DNA of 64,000 bases from Pseudarthrobacter sp. GA104 (GCF_009741265.1 NZ_WOWL01000001.1:4340001-4404000), one strand, 5' to 3'. Numbered from the stretch's first letter, positions 25,801-34,795 are shown. Notes: generated from the letters alone by a model not told the origin. Made by a program: numbers and translations.

Positions 25801-28428
25801 GCCCTGGTTGGTTGCGCCACCGGTCATCACCGGGTCGAAGTACCCGCCCGGGGCTGCAACGCGGTTGCGATCGGTTCCCGTCAGGACCGTCATGTTCCGC
25901 CCGCCGGTGAGCTTCCAGGCGTCGAAGACGTTGTCGTCGGCCGGGTCGGTGCGGTCCCGCTCGGCGCGGTACTCGGCGTAGATCGTCGAGCTCTGCTTGA
26001 TCTCGTTGGAGTAGCGCACGCGCTTCGCCTCGGTCTCCAGGATCGAAGCCGTCCACTCATCCAGACGTGCCGTGATCTCGCCGGTGGACTCATCGAGCTC
26101 GTACGTCGTGGCCTGCTCGACAAAGTCAACCGGGTGCTTGGTGCCGTAAAGCTGCGAGTACACGGCGTTGAGCGAGGCCGGCTCTCCGGTCCGGCTGCGT
26201 CCGGAGACGAGGTCGCCCGCGATCTGGTACTGGATGCGCTCGTGCATAAGCTGCTCGTAGCCGCGCAAGACAGTGCGCTCTTCAACTGACTTAGGAGCTT
26301 CGCCAGGGATCTGCGCCTTAATGCGCGCTTCGTAGCCGGGGACGATCAGCGCGTTCTCGCCGCTGGCGAACTTCGTGACGATCTCGCCGTATTCGCCGAC
26401 GTCGAAGACCTGACCGATCTCACCGGAGACCGGGGTCGTCTTGCCGTCGCGTCGCAGCTTCTCGCCGGTCCAGCTGATAACACCCTGCTCGTCGACCAGG
26501 ATCTCAACCGGCGTCGCAGCATTGCGCACCAGGCTCTGGCGCACGGTATCGCCAATGCGGCGCATGAACTCCGAGGAGTGCTCGGTGATCGGCATGGCGG
26601 TGGCCGCATCGAAACCGACGATCCGGTCTTTGAACCGGGTCGCCTGAAAACTGGTACCCATCAACTCGTCAGGGGAGACCCCGCAACGACGCAGAGCCGA
26701 GGCAAGGTTGTCGAGATTCGACCACTGACCTGTGGGGCTGGTCATGTACTTGGCCACCCGGGACGGATCGAAGCGTTGCTCCATCCATTCGCCGTCGATG
26801 TAATGGGGTTCGGCGTCCCATGTCCCAACCAGCTCGAAGGGAACGTCGTCAGCGTGCCCGCGGACCTTTTCCGCAGGCGAGCCGCCGTAGACGAGGTTAC
26901 CCAGATCGGGCACGTCCCCGGCCTGCAGCTCGCCGATCTCGTCCAGGCGCTCCTGGTACATCTCCTCGGTCGCGCCCGGGCGCAGCAGTTCGCTGCGGGC
27001 CCCGATAAGCACGTCCCAGTAAGAGCGCTGGATCGCCGCAACCTCAGGGTCCGATGCGTACTCGGGCGGCTCGATCTCATCGACCACACCCTCGGTGCGC
27101 TGCAGCTCGGACCCGGCACGAAGAATCAATTCTTCAACACCCAAAGCAGCACGCAGATTCTCTCGCGCGGTTTCGACGGCCTCACGTCCATAGATTTCTG
27201 CGGGCTCGGCGTCGACAAAGAAGGTCGGCAGGGAGCGGTTCTTGGCGTCGCGGCGAAGCATGATCTTGGACCCGGGACGTGGGGCATTCTCACCGGGGAC
27301 CACATAGCCGGCCACTACGAACATACTCTCGCGGTCGACATGGTAGCTGTCGGGCACATCCACAAGTGTGCGGCCGCGGCCGCGTTCGGGATGACTGGTG
27401 CCGACCTCGCCGACAGCCACTCCAGGGAGATCCTCACGTTCAACGCGCTGCCCCTGGGCGAAGCGCAGCAACCGCACTGCCTCCTCCGGAGTGGGCGAAG
27501 GAACCGCCATGCCGCCCGGAACCCGGTGGTTGGTGCTGTAACGCAGGACAGTGCCGTTGTCGTAGATGCGTGCGCCGGCGTACTCCTCCTGCCGTGTGTC
27601 GGTAAGACGGATCTCCATGCCGGTCCCGGCGATCTTGGCCTTGATCTGGCCCGGCTCACGGTCGCGCAACACCTCGTAGGACACGCCCTGCGACTTCAGC
27701 TCTTCGAGCAGAGCAGCCGAGCGGGTCACGGCACGCTGGGACATGAAACGGTTGCGGTCAATGCGGCCGGTCTGGGGGTCGCGGCCGCCGTCAATGACCC
27801 ACTCCCGGACCTGGTCGTATTCCTGGCGGCTCATCTTGTCCATGAGCGCCGTAAGCCCTGCTGCGTCATCATTGGTCATGGCCCGCCCGGCTTCGTAAGG
27901 CTTTCCTTCGGCGTCAACGCGCCAGAGCGTCATGTTCCCGCGCCGGGGATCAGCCAGAGTCTCGACCTCGCCGTCGGCGTTCTTCGTGATCGTTTCATCA
28001 GAGATGTACAACAGCTCGGTCCCGGCCCGCTTCACGGTCGCCCGCTCGGACCACGCCGGGTCGTAGGGGCTGATCGGCAGCCGCGCCGAACGAGGATCCG
28101 CCTGCGCGCCGACGCCCGTGGCGCGGGTAAAGTCCCGCTGCAGCGACTGATAGCGCTCGTTCTTGGGGGAGTGGTCGCCGAACTGCAGCTCATAATCCGG
28201 GACCTTCTCCGAGAAAGCCGCGTCGATCGCGCTCAGGCAGTCGGTGACACCCAACCGGGGGTCAGCCAACGCGGTTCCGCGCTGTCCGAGAATCTGGTCG
28301 ACTCGTGCGCGGATAGCTTTGGCCTGGGAGATCGGAATGATCTCTCCGCTCTGATCCCTTGCCTGTTCGACTGCCTTATAGAACACGTACTCGTAGAAGT
28401 ACCTGCGCAGGCCATGTGCCTTTTTCAT
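22876..28428 (-). CDS. Single-chain RNA polymerase-like protein with fused beta and beta' motifs
   Basis: The protein has 1850 residues; AGGAGG lies about 10 bases before the ATG. Beta-type motifs come first: LMTFGGWTADDPIVVSREF (946-964, matching the MPWxGYNxED region, with Asp955/Asp956), GDKISDLHGNKG (983-994, with Lys985 and Lys993 at the two conserved lysines), and MDVVMSPFSLISRRNAG (1027-1043). Beta'-type motifs follow: a switch-like LMSSRLSDSATMVW stretch (from 1326), WRDPVLRDAG (1371-1380, Arg1372 like the NTP-contacting Arg), GDFDGDAV with the metal-binding triad Asp1408/1410/1412, a bridge-helix-like ETGAKGSEKKLADYARNLG (1538-1556) and a trigger-loop-like TQSILQAKH (1613-1621). No zinc-binding Cys clusters are present. 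Residues 1-900 are unassigned. It likely makes RNA from this element's promoters or primes its DNA; it is far from host RpoB/RpoC. Confidence 0.9.
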   Translation of the reverse strand: MKKAHGLRRYFYEYVFYKAVEQARDQSGEIIPISQAKAIRARVDQILGQRGTALADPRLGVTDCLSAIDAAFSEKVPDYELQFGDHSPKNERYQSLQRDFTRATGVGAQADPRSARLPISPYDPAWSERATVKRAGTELLYISDETITKNADGEVETLADPRRGNMTLWRVDAEGKPYEAGRAMTNDDAAGLTALMDKMSRQEYDQVREWVIDGGRDPQTGRIDRNRFMSQRAVTRSAALLEELKSQGVSYEVLRDREPGQIKAKIAGTGMEIRLTDTRQEEYAGARIYDNGTVLRYSTNHRVPGGMAVPSPTPEEAVRLLRFAQGQRVEREDLPGVAVGEVGTSHPERGRGRTLVDVPDSYHVDRESMFVVAGYVVPGENAPRPGSKIMLRRDAKNRSLPTFFVDAEPAEIYGREAVETARENLRAALGVEELILRAGSELQRTEGVVDEIEPPEYASDPEVAAIQRSYWDVLIGARSELLRPGATEEMYQERLDEIGELQAGDVPDLGNLVYGGSPAEKVRGHADDVPFELVGTWDAEPHYIDGEWMEQRFDPSRVAKYMTSPTGQWSNLDNLASALRRCGVSPDELMGTSFQATRFKDRIVGFDAATAMPITEHSSEFMRRIGDTVRQSLVRNAATPVEILVDEQGVISWTGEKLRRDGKTTPVSGEIGQVFDVGEYGEIVTKFASGENALIVPGYEARIKAQIPGEAPKSVEERTVLRGYEQLMHERIQYQIAGDLVSGRSRTGEPASLNAVYSQLYGTKHPVDFVEQATTYELDESTGEITARLDEWTASILETEAKRVRYSNEIKQSSTIYAEYRAERDRTDPADDNVFDAWKLTGGRNMTVLTGTDRNRVAAPGGYFDPVMTGGATNQGIVRYLTEDAAVRPDGTIEPGNPETVTGSRAPLMSRPELETLRYDPFDRQQMTASTIMQSSEVTKPTGTALMTFGGWTADDPIVVSREFAERHRIRGAGGQPRDLVVGDKISDLHGNKGVISLVVDRDMPLDEARSHGIEEELNWFRANPEMDVVMSPFSLISRRNAGSARELMAGETQDLVAPSAPENNVADGIGQMRFVVTHMAVDEKTKIYDDEQVRAGKGRKASSQLAWALQSQDCPAIMREFFGHNSGAESNLREYLLVAGLDMEADGSLRVVGQSDSIDERPERRLIPMPELMRTQPRSDGALPGLNTTAMRKSFGDLIGDRGGDMEIPFPLAYPTGEQTETVSATSWKLPVLSSHLRSGQEFDDGTSVTHDYTRNYQDVFVEACRYRFMAEQLDGQGLSSEKRAEVRRGMSESVSRAQRSFEAITTDVQTRVLTGKNNIFKTGLMSSRLSDSATMVWTADPRLDIDQIALSSVKAGQLGLTEGDHALVWRDPVLRDAGVRYMRVAIDDRLTGAAINPVMDQCFDGDFDGDAVAVVKLHSEAAKAEALEKLSVPSNLLDTGVVKPDGSHPLAMQVSLDTQVALSKNPNLVEDLDSSLAEANRLRFVDDSYEVGTGRETLTDELSGIYRSAQRGEFGAALTFSDREAHLQSVRQVCVETGAKGSEKKLADYARNLGDDRGRPGITQEDQEASMFATAIKAHGTGLGGSFSQRAVRALRGADLKAVLEVTYPVTQSILQAKHDAAEARHKYEMLQGPGRDLWRGRKLEHVGPGQWRPEFSDGEAVQATAEEWEAQFTEFYEAKDGFNVTVNPDHVARVARALEDPKTGLVRNLEEDPSLAGTVMDRMAYGGDFAALLQAAKDREGIFDGAKNEQFASAGTRRVRSAAARQLDAFEIHGLDGLNGMESAEIAVDASVVKRDVIAPDVDGAARARGAGRRSVHAVGVGARRPVWTPNFEAEPEKSDDDYGMGN

Positions 28429-28467
28429 CTCTTCTCAGCCTCCTGTGGATGCTCGGGTGACATAACT

Positions 28468-28520
28468 ATGTATAGATCATACCCAGACCATTCGATAGAA
28501 AGCGAGTAATGAGTCGATAG
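28468..28520 (-). promoter_or_regulatory. Boxes upstream of the RNA polymerase-like gene
   Basis: On the + strand ATTCGATAG (28490-28498) and GAGTCGATAG (28511-28520) lie 40-90 bases in front of the polymerase start. On the gene strand these read CTATCGACTC, then 22 bases on CTATCGAAT, then a TATGATCTATACAT stretch that could hold a -10. The same CTATCGACTC ... CTATCGA order occurs before the gene at 34795. Confidence 0.5.
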
Positions 28521-28529
28521 ACGAGAGCT

Positions 28530-28560
28530 GTGGCAGTTCGACTCATTGAAGGACTGCCAC
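28530..28560 (-). terminator. Short hairpin between the coupling-protein and polymerase-like genes
   Basis: GTGGCAGT (28530-28537) pairs with ACTGCCAC (28553-28560). It lies just after the stop of the coupling-protein gene on the - strand and has no T-run; a weak terminator is possible. Confidence 0.4.
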
Positions 28561-28578
28561 GGCTCGTGAAAGGCGTTA

Positions 28579-31500
28579 CTACTTCGACTTCATCTCGACC
28601 GCCATTGCCCGGTCAAAGCTGCCGTCGGCCAGGATCTCCCAGCTGGGCAGCGAAGCGAGGAACAGATAGAACGCGGCGTGGACCTTGACCGTCGCCAGCG
28701 ACCGCAGATCGTCCTCGGTTACGTCCTGTTCGGCGTACACCCGGGAATTTTCGTCGCCGATCTGACCGTTGAGCCGGCGGGCCGCCTCGGTGAAGGCATC
28801 CGAACGGACCTGGCTGATAAAGGTCTTCGTCCCGTCCGCGCTGCGCAGTTCGCCGTCACCGCCGACCGAGAAATGCTTGTGGTCCTGCTGCATCTCGACC
28901 AGCGCTGCCTTGTACGCCTCGCCGATCTCGACGTCCAGTGCTTTGACCTTGGCCGAGCCGTCGAGATTGATCAGCATCTCTTTACTGATCGTGCCCTCGG
29001 CGTAGACCATACGCCGGTGGTCATTCAGTGTCGTTGCATTCGCAGCCACCGCAACAGCGACTTCGACATTCTCGAGGAACTCCTCGTCGCTGCCCACCAT
29101 CATCGCTTCGTAGTCATCCGGATCCACGATTACCGGGGCATTAGGATCGTCGCCGTCATGGACCATCGTCATCCTGGTGATGACCTCCATGACCTCATCT
29201 GAGTAGACGTCCGGATCCAAACGTTCGATGTCAACATCCTTGTAGTCATAGGTCTCCTGATACAGCGTCTTGGCATCCGGAGCCTTGACTGCCTGCGCCA
29301 TGCGCTTGTCGAGCATCTTCACAAAGTCGGGCTGGTTCATCCGCACGTCGAACTCCATCGCCGAGCTCAGCGTCGGAATTGTCTGCAGCGAGTACTCGTG
29401 CCCGGGGTGCCTGATCGTGTTACCCAGCAGCTTGTACGACATCGGCAGGATCGTCTCGTTGCGGTTCCATACGGGCGCGTCGCCGGCGCGCAGCACGATG
29501 GAGTTACGCGGAGCAAGGAACGCGAAGTCGTTGTACTTGATCAGCGGCTCCTCCTCCGTCGAGTAGGTGCGCGAGATCGCCCCGTCCGTTTGCCCGCCAA
29601 CCACTTTGTCCAGGTTCTGCGTGATCTGCTTGGAGCTGGCGTGCGTGCGGTGCGTCTTACCGCTCATCTTCTCCAGGGTCTCGATCATCGAGTCGTCGGT
29701 GGATTTGAGGAAGACGATGTTTGAGGTGTTGCCCTGGACGATTTTGTCGACGGACTCGCCGTAGACGTCGCGCAGCTGCTGCAGGGTCTGCAGGATGAGC
29801 GTGAACTGCTGCTCCTGTCCGAGGCCAATGCTCAGCATCGTCTCGAAGCCGGAAATGCCGTTGCCGTCGGACTGCAGGTTGCCCAGCTCGTCGAGCATGA
29901 ACCGCGTGCGGTACAGCGGCTTCTGGTTCGACTTCGTCATGTATGACTGATCGAACGATACGTCCACCAGCTGCTTGACCAGAATGAGGATCAGCTTCGC
30001 GTACTTCATCAGGTGAGGGGGAGTCACCAGGAAGACCGCCTTCGACGACTCCGAGTACCGTGCCATCGTCTGAGTGATCGCCCGCGCCTGGCATTCGACC
30101 TCTTCCGGGTTCCCTCCGCCGGAGAAATCCAGCTTCCGGCTTGGGAACGTCGTATCCCCGGGCTGGAACGAGAGAATCTTCCCGTCCCGCTTCCCACCCT
30201 CACGCACCGGCTTGAGCTCACGCACCACGCCGTTCTTTACGATCTTCTTGCCGGTCACCGGCTCGACCACGAAGTGGCGTCCGTTGAGCGACAGCTGGTA
30301 GTTCTTCTTGAAGTGGAAGTAGAAGGTCCGCACAAGCATCCCGCTCTGGGGATTCTTCAGCTCCAGCTTCAACCAGGCCTCGTCCTTGGGGAAGATTCCC
30401 TTGAAGTTGTAGCGCGCCCAACCCACTCGGCCGACGACCTCAGCGTGCTCGAAATCCTTACCCAGCGATTCACTGAACATCGGGTCCGCGTACGCCGTCC
30501 AGCTGGCCTGTTGTCCCAGCAGGTGGTCGCGCTTGAGAAAGTTCGGTGAGAAGCGCACGCCAAGCCGCCGCGGAAACGACAGGCCAGCAAGATCGGTGTT
30601 CTGCGAAGGCTTGCCCGAGGTCAGCGTCGAGATCGTCGGGTCGGTGAAGAAGCTCATACCGGTGATCGCGATGCCGTACACCGAGGACATCATCTTCTCT
30701 GCGCCAGCCATGGCGACCAGGGCATTGTGCGCGTTTCCGACCAACGTACGCATCGAGTTGCGGGGGAGTGCCTGTGTCGCGTTGAAGTACAGGGTGAGCA
30801 GGTCCTGTTCAGCCTTGCCTTCCCACAGGAAATCCTTCTCGGCGACCTTCGCCTGCTCTTCGACCAAAGCCTCCTCGTCTTCCTCGAACTCGCCGGCCTT
30901 GATGCGCTTCTCCAGCTCGGCTGCCGGATTCTTCCACTTCTTGGAGGTCAGCTGCACGAACAATTGGTAGCAGTTGTAGAGCGTGACCTTGCCCCACATG
31001 TCGTCCAGGCGATGCTCAAGCGTCTCGGGATCCATGCCAGTCACGGCGGCATACTCACGCAACTCCCGCTCCTCCTCGAGGTAGAAGTCGATAAGGCCGT
31101 AGGCTGCTCGCTTGAAGGCGTTGTTTGCCGCGTTCGGCCAAACCGGATCCTCGCCTCCGTCGAGCGGGAAGAACACTTCGCCAATGTTCTCGATGTAGAG
31201 CGCGCACTTGGTCGAGTCGCCCTCACGGGCTGCGTCGGCCGCCATCCCCAGCGGATTGTAGATGTCGGTCTTCATTGAGTTGATCAGATTGAACTGCACC
31301 GGCTCGAATCCTCGGGTGACCAGCGGAATGTAGTTCTTGACAAGAAGCTCGCCCTTGGGGTCGTTGATGACCATGTTGGAGGGGTTCTTTTCCCGGCTCC
31401 ACATGTCGATCATCGGCTCGATGTACCCCTGACCCTTACCGGCTCGGGTGATCGCCAGAACCATGGTGTTCACCGGTGCTGTATCTACGATGTACGCGCC

Positions 31501-32613
31501 GGCCGGACGCTGGACCTCATAAGCCGGGAAATCCCAGTCGTCCTTGATCAGGTCCGCCACGGTCTTGTACTTGCCGAGCTTGTCGCGGTTCGAACCGTCA
31601 GGGTTGTAGGGGATCAAGGTCGTGTCATACTTCTTCCGCAGTGCCTTGTCCTGCGGCAGGCCCGAAGCGTCGAAAAGAGCCTCGCCGAACTCCTCGTCGA
31701 TAACCGGCAGAGTCTTGACCAGCGGATTGCCTTCGGCGTCGTCCATGATCTCGCCCTTGTAGTAGACGAGTTTGCCATCCTCATCGATCACGTCGGCCTC
31801 GGCCCGCTGGGAGACCTCGACGGAACCCAGGCCCTTTTTCCTGAGCATCATGTGGCTGATCATTGAACTGACCTGGACTGCGGAGTGCGCGCCGGCGTCC
31901 GGGAACCAATCGTAGGCCTGCTGGATCTCCTCGGGCAGCGCAATGTGCTGGTCATTGCGGTGGTCGTTGATGTCGGTGTGGTCGACATGCGCGTTGTGCT
32001 TCGCGACCTGGCGGCCGGTCCACGTTCCGATCACAAGAGCGACGAGCAATCCCGAACCCAGGGTGAGGAAGAGCTTGAATACCGAGACAGCGGCCAGCTG
32101 CTCACCGACGCTCGTCGAGCCGGATGCGGTCTCCTTGGGTTCTGCATCTGCCGGGGCATCCTGGGCCTCCGTCCACCACTCTGGTACGGGCACCTCCGCG
32201 AGATCCCTGTGGCACTTGCCCCCGAGTTCCGGGTTGCCCTTCTTATCGAGAGCGCGGTAGCAGCTAACGGGCACCCCACCCTGCCCGGTCGTCGTGTCCT
32301 CGACGTAATACGAGGTCGGCGCACGTCCCTGGCCGTTTCCGCCCAGGCCATCCCCCAGAGTCGGACCTACCGACATCACCGCCGTGGCGATGACTGAGAA
32401 AAGCACCCATGCCACGACTGCGACCAGGATCCCGACAATCCCCGCAAGCACCATGCCGGGAGTGTTCGAGCGCTTGCTCAACCGCTCGCCCCGATCAAGC
32501 TGCTGATCCTCGTAGACGTCCCTGTTCGTCAACGTCTCACCGGGCCTGCGGGCCGAGAGCTTCTCCCATCCGCGCGCCTTCGGACGTGACGCCTTCCACC
32601 TGCTGCCTGCCAT
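28579..32613 (-). CDS. VirD4/TraG-type conjugative coupling protein
   Basis: The protein has 1344 residues from the ATG at 32613. Two transmembrane segments near the N-terminus (about 54-80 and 172-198) enclose an external loop of some 90 residues. The P-loop ITRAGKGQ (about 388-395) and INDPKGELL shortly after it match the VirD4/TraG signatures, and Walker B FMLDELGNL is near 904-912, followed by the typical QTLQQLRDVYG stretch. Coupling proteins bring relaxase-bound DNA to the secretion channel and power its transfer. It is about twice the usual 600-700 residues: about 230 extra residues lie between the two motifs and about 370 follow the ATPase core, perhaps replacing separate proteins. 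Upstream gene is a membrane coiled-coil protein, separated by a hairpin. Confidence 0.93.
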   Translation of the reverse strand: MAGSRWKASRPKARGWEKLSARRPGETLTNRDVYEDQQLDRGERLSKRSNTPGMVLAGIVGILVAVVAWVLFSVIATAVMSVGPTLGDGLGGNGQGRAPTSYYVEDTTTGQGGVPVSCYRALDKKGNPELGGKCHRDLAEVPVPEWWTEAQDAPADAEPKETASGSTSVGEQLAAVSVFKLFLTLGSGLLVALVIGTWTGRQVAKHNAHVDHTDINDHRNDQHIALPEEIQQAYDWFPDAGAHSAVQVSSMISHMMLRKKGLGSVEVSQRAEADVIDEDGKLVYYKGEIMDDAEGNPLVKTLPVIDEEFGEALFDASGLPQDKALRKKYDTTLIPYNPDGSNRDKLGKYKTVADLIKDDWDFPAYEVQRPAGAYIVDTAPVNTMVLAITRAGKGQGYIEPMIDMWSREKNPSNMVINDPKGELLVKNYIPLVTRGFEPVQFNLINSMKTDIYNPLGMAADAAREGDSTKCALYIENIGEVFFPLDGGEDPVWPNAANNAFKRAAYGLIDFYLEEERELREYAAVTGMDPETLEHRLDDMWGKVTLYNCYQLFVQLTSKKWKNPAAELEKRIKAGEFEEDEEALVEEQAKVAEKDFLWEGKAEQDLLTLYFNATQALPRNSMRTLVGNAHNALVAMAGAEKMMSSVYGIAITGMSFFTDPTISTLTSGKPSQNTDLAGLSFPRRLGVRFSPNFLKRDHLLGQQASWTAYADPMFSESLGKDFEHAEVVGRVGWARYNFKGIFPKDEAWLKLELKNPQSGMLVRTFYFHFKKNYQLSLNGRHFVVEPVTGKKIVKNGVVRELKPVREGGKRDGKILSFQPGDTTFPSRKLDFSGGGNPEEVECQARAITQTMARYSESSKAVFLVTPPHLMKYAKLILILVKQLVDVSFDQSYMTKSNQKPLYRTRFMLDELGNLQSDGNGISGFETMLSIGLGQEQQFTLILQTLQQLRDVYGESVDKIVQGNTSNIVFLKSTDDSMIETLEKMSGKTHRTHASSKQITQNLDKVVGGQTDGAISRTYSTEEEPLIKYNDFAFLAPRNSIVLRAGDAPVWNRNETILPMSYKLLGNTIRHPGHEYSLQTIPTLSSAMEFDVRMNQPDFVKMLDKRMAQAVKAPDAKTLYQETYDYKDVDIERLDPDVYSDEVMEVITRMTMVHDGDDPNAPVIVDPDDYEAMMVGSDEEFLENVEVAVAVAANATTLNDHRRMVYAEGTISKEMLINLDGSAKVKALDVEIGEAYKAALVEMQQDHKHFSVGGDGELRSADGTKTFISQVRSDAFTEAARRLNGQIGDENSRVYAEQDVTEDDLRSLATVKVHAAFYLFLASLPSWEILADGSFDRAMAVEMKSK

Positions 32614-32682
32614 GATTACCCGCCTGTTCCTGCGTGTCTTGCTTACTGTGCACTGTCCTTCGTCCCGCCTCCGGAGACGACA

Positions 32683-32711
32683 ACGGCGCATGGAGTGCCT
32701 CCATGCGCCGT
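32683..32711 (-). terminator. Hairpin between the coiled-coil and coupling-protein genes
   Basis: ACGGCGCATGG (32683-32693) pairs with CCATGCGCCGT (32701-32711). No T-run follows on the - strand, so it may only reduce read-through into the coupling-protein gene. Confidence 0.5.
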
Positions 32712-32746
32712 CCATCCGATGCGCTCGGCCCTTACGGGGCGTCGCG

Positions 32747-34795
32747 TCAGCCGCCCATCCCCGCTCCGCCGATGAAGCCGGCAAGGCCGCCAAGCAAGGG
32801 CAGCGCCACGATGAGAGCGACGATCATCTTGTTGTAGCGACCCTGGATCTCCGAGGCCCGCGTGAGCTCACTAGCGTACGATTCCTTATCGGCCAGCAGC
32901 TCTTCCATCCGCGCCTCATAACGACGCTTGACCGAGTCCTCCACGGACGCCATCTGCTGGAGCAGATCCGTGTTGCGCTTGGTAGCCGAGTCAGTTTTCT
33001 CCTTCTCCAGCTCCAGGCTGTGCTGCCACTCCGAATCGCGCCCCTGCATCTGGGTGATCGCGTCCTTGCGGCTGCGGTCGAGCTCGTCCTCCATCCGGCG
33101 GATGCGATCAGCATGCTCGCTGCGGATCGACTCCAGAAGCGCTTCCTGCTCGCGTCGGACCACGCCGATCTCGTCGGTGGTCCGCTGGTGCTCGGCCAGA
33201 GCCTCGGCCTGGACGATGTCCGCCTTGCGGTTGTCATCGACGATCCGTGCGATCTCGTCCTTCCACTGGCCCAGGCGCGCCTCCTCGGCCTCGAGGTACG
33301 CCCTCTGCTTCTCAGCGAGCACCTCGAAGATCCGCGTAGTGCCGATCTGCATCTTCAAGGCTGCGTCGGAGCGGCGCACGCGCAGGATCTCCTGCTGGTC
33401 GTGCGAGTAAGCGTTCTCGATGACCCGCTCGATCTCGGCTACAGCGTCGCCCTGCTCGCGTTCCATACGGGAACGGTTGCGCTCCTTGTACTGGATCTCA
33501 GCCTGGATCGCCGCCTGCTCGGCTAGCTTCTTAGCCTGGGTCTCGTGATCCTTGAGGATCTCAGCCTTGCGGGCACGAATCCGCTGCTCCTTCTCGGACT
33601 CGCGCTCCCGGTGGGCCTCCTCGGTGCCGTCCTTGAGCGACTTGTAGCGCGATCCCGGGCGGTCAGTGGCCACCTCACGGATAACCTGTTCGACGTGTGC
33701 CGACATCAGATTCACGTACAAGGTACGCAGCTCGTCCTCATGCGCCCAGCGCAGCTGTGAGAGGTCGGCGTTGGCCTGCCGGTTGAGCTGAGCAACCTGG
33801 TCGCCGAGCCATTCGGTCGCGCCTTGAGGCACGTCGATTTGCACGACCGGTGCGCCGATGGCAAAGGTCGCGTTGAACTCGGAAAGATCAACCTGGAGAT
33901 CCAGATCCTCAGAGAGGAAGCGGCGGGCAATGACTTCGCGCACCTGTTCCTGGTCCTCCAGCAGCACCACATCCTCGGCGCTCTGATCAAGGGCTCCCGA
34001 TTCCTCGTCCAATTCATCGAGGCCACCGGACCCGTCAAACTCCGGCTCGGCTTCGACGGCAAACGACTTGGGATCGACCTCAGTGCCGAAATTGATCGGC
34101 TCATCGTCGAACAAGGGTTCATCAGCACCCGCAGAGTCGAAGATTGGCTCATCGCCAGTATCAGAGTTGCCGCCAGGGAGTTCGTCAAAAATGTCGTCGC
34201 CCCCGTCCTCGACCACCGCGACTGCCTCAGTATCGGTGGATGCACTCCCGGCCGCGACCTCGTCGAACGCAACTCCGCTGTGGTCCTTCCAGGCCTGCTC
34301 TCCAACGGCCTGCTCAAGGCTCATCGCACCAGCGGCGACCTCCTGTGCCTGTTTGAATGTCGCCTCGTTCACGAGGTCCACCAACAGTTCGCCGCTGGGC
34401 TTCTGCCACACGACTGCCCAGGAGTAGTCGGCACCGGTGAAGAGTGAGTACTCCTCCATCCGGGAAAGCGTCTCCGTGGTCGGGATGATGCCAAAAACTT
34501 CTTCACCGAGCATCTCGGCGGTAGCCACGGTCTTGATCTGATCTGAATCGATGAGCTCGATGATCGACCCTTTGGCCTCGTCACGGCCATGCCGCTTGCT
34601 CAGCCCTCCGATGTTCTCCGCGGCAAGTACGAGCATGACCCATGCCGTACCGCTGGGGAAGACGAACTTCGCGTTCGACCGCAGCAGCTCTACCGCCGCC
34701 GGGATCGCCGTCTCCCTGACCACGGAGGACAGCAGCTCGTCAGGCTTCTTCTTCCGATCCTTGTTCCGGCTTCCAGCCGTGCCCAGAATGCCCAT
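32747..34795 (-). CDS. Long coiled-coil protein with C-terminal membrane anchor
   Basis: The protein has 682 residues; the ATG at 34795 follows GAAGGGATC. Residues 1-185 look like a folded domain. An acidic low-complexity part follows (about 190-300, many Asp/Glu/Gly). From about 330 to 650 the sequence is nearly continuous coiled coil rich in Arg/Glu/Gln/Ala. The last 25 residues hold one transmembrane segment (MIVALIVALPLLGGLAGFIG) ending in a Gly-rich tail. The tail-anchored rod layout suggests a spacer or scaffold at the membrane for the conjugation apparatus, next to the coupling protein. No family name recognised. The upstream region carries the CTATCG dyad. Confidence 0.78.
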   Translation of the reverse strand: MGILGTAGSRNKDRKKKPDELLSSVVRETAIPAAVELLRSNAKFVFPSGTAWVMLVLAAENIGGLSKRHGRDEAKGSIIELIDSDQIKTVATAEMLGEEVFGIIPTTETLSRMEEYSLFTGADYSWAVVWQKPSGELLVDLVNEATFKQAQEVAAGAMSLEQAVGEQAWKDHSGVAFDEVAAGSASTDTEAVAVVEDGGDDIFDELPGGNSDTGDEPIFDSAGADEPLFDDEPINFGTEVDPKSFAVEAEPEFDGSGGLDELDEESGALDQSAEDVVLLEDQEQVREVIARRFLSEDLDLQVDLSEFNATFAIGAPVVQIDVPQGATEWLGDQVAQLNRQANADLSQLRWAHEDELRTLYVNLMSAHVEQVIREVATDRPGSRYKSLKDGTEEAHRERESEKEQRIRARKAEILKDHETQAKKLAEQAAIQAEIQYKERNRSRMEREQGDAVAEIERVIENAYSHDQQEILRVRRSDAALKMQIGTTRIFEVLAEKQRAYLEAEEARLGQWKDEIARIVDDNRKADIVQAEALAEHQRTTDEIGVVRREQEALLESIRSEHADRIRRMEDELDRSRKDAITQMQGRDSEWQHSLELEKEKTDSATKRNTDLLQQMASVEDSVKRRYEARMEELLADKESYASELTRASEIQGRYNKMIVALIVALPLLGGLAGFIGGAGMGG

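Noticed and set aside
23350..26289. A 979-codon open frame on the + strand opposite the polymerase-like gene
   Set aside because: It is the shadow of a GC-rich gene: the - strand frame has the motifs, ribosome binding site and codon bias, while the + strand translation is low-complexity Arg/Leu/Val-rich with no domain.
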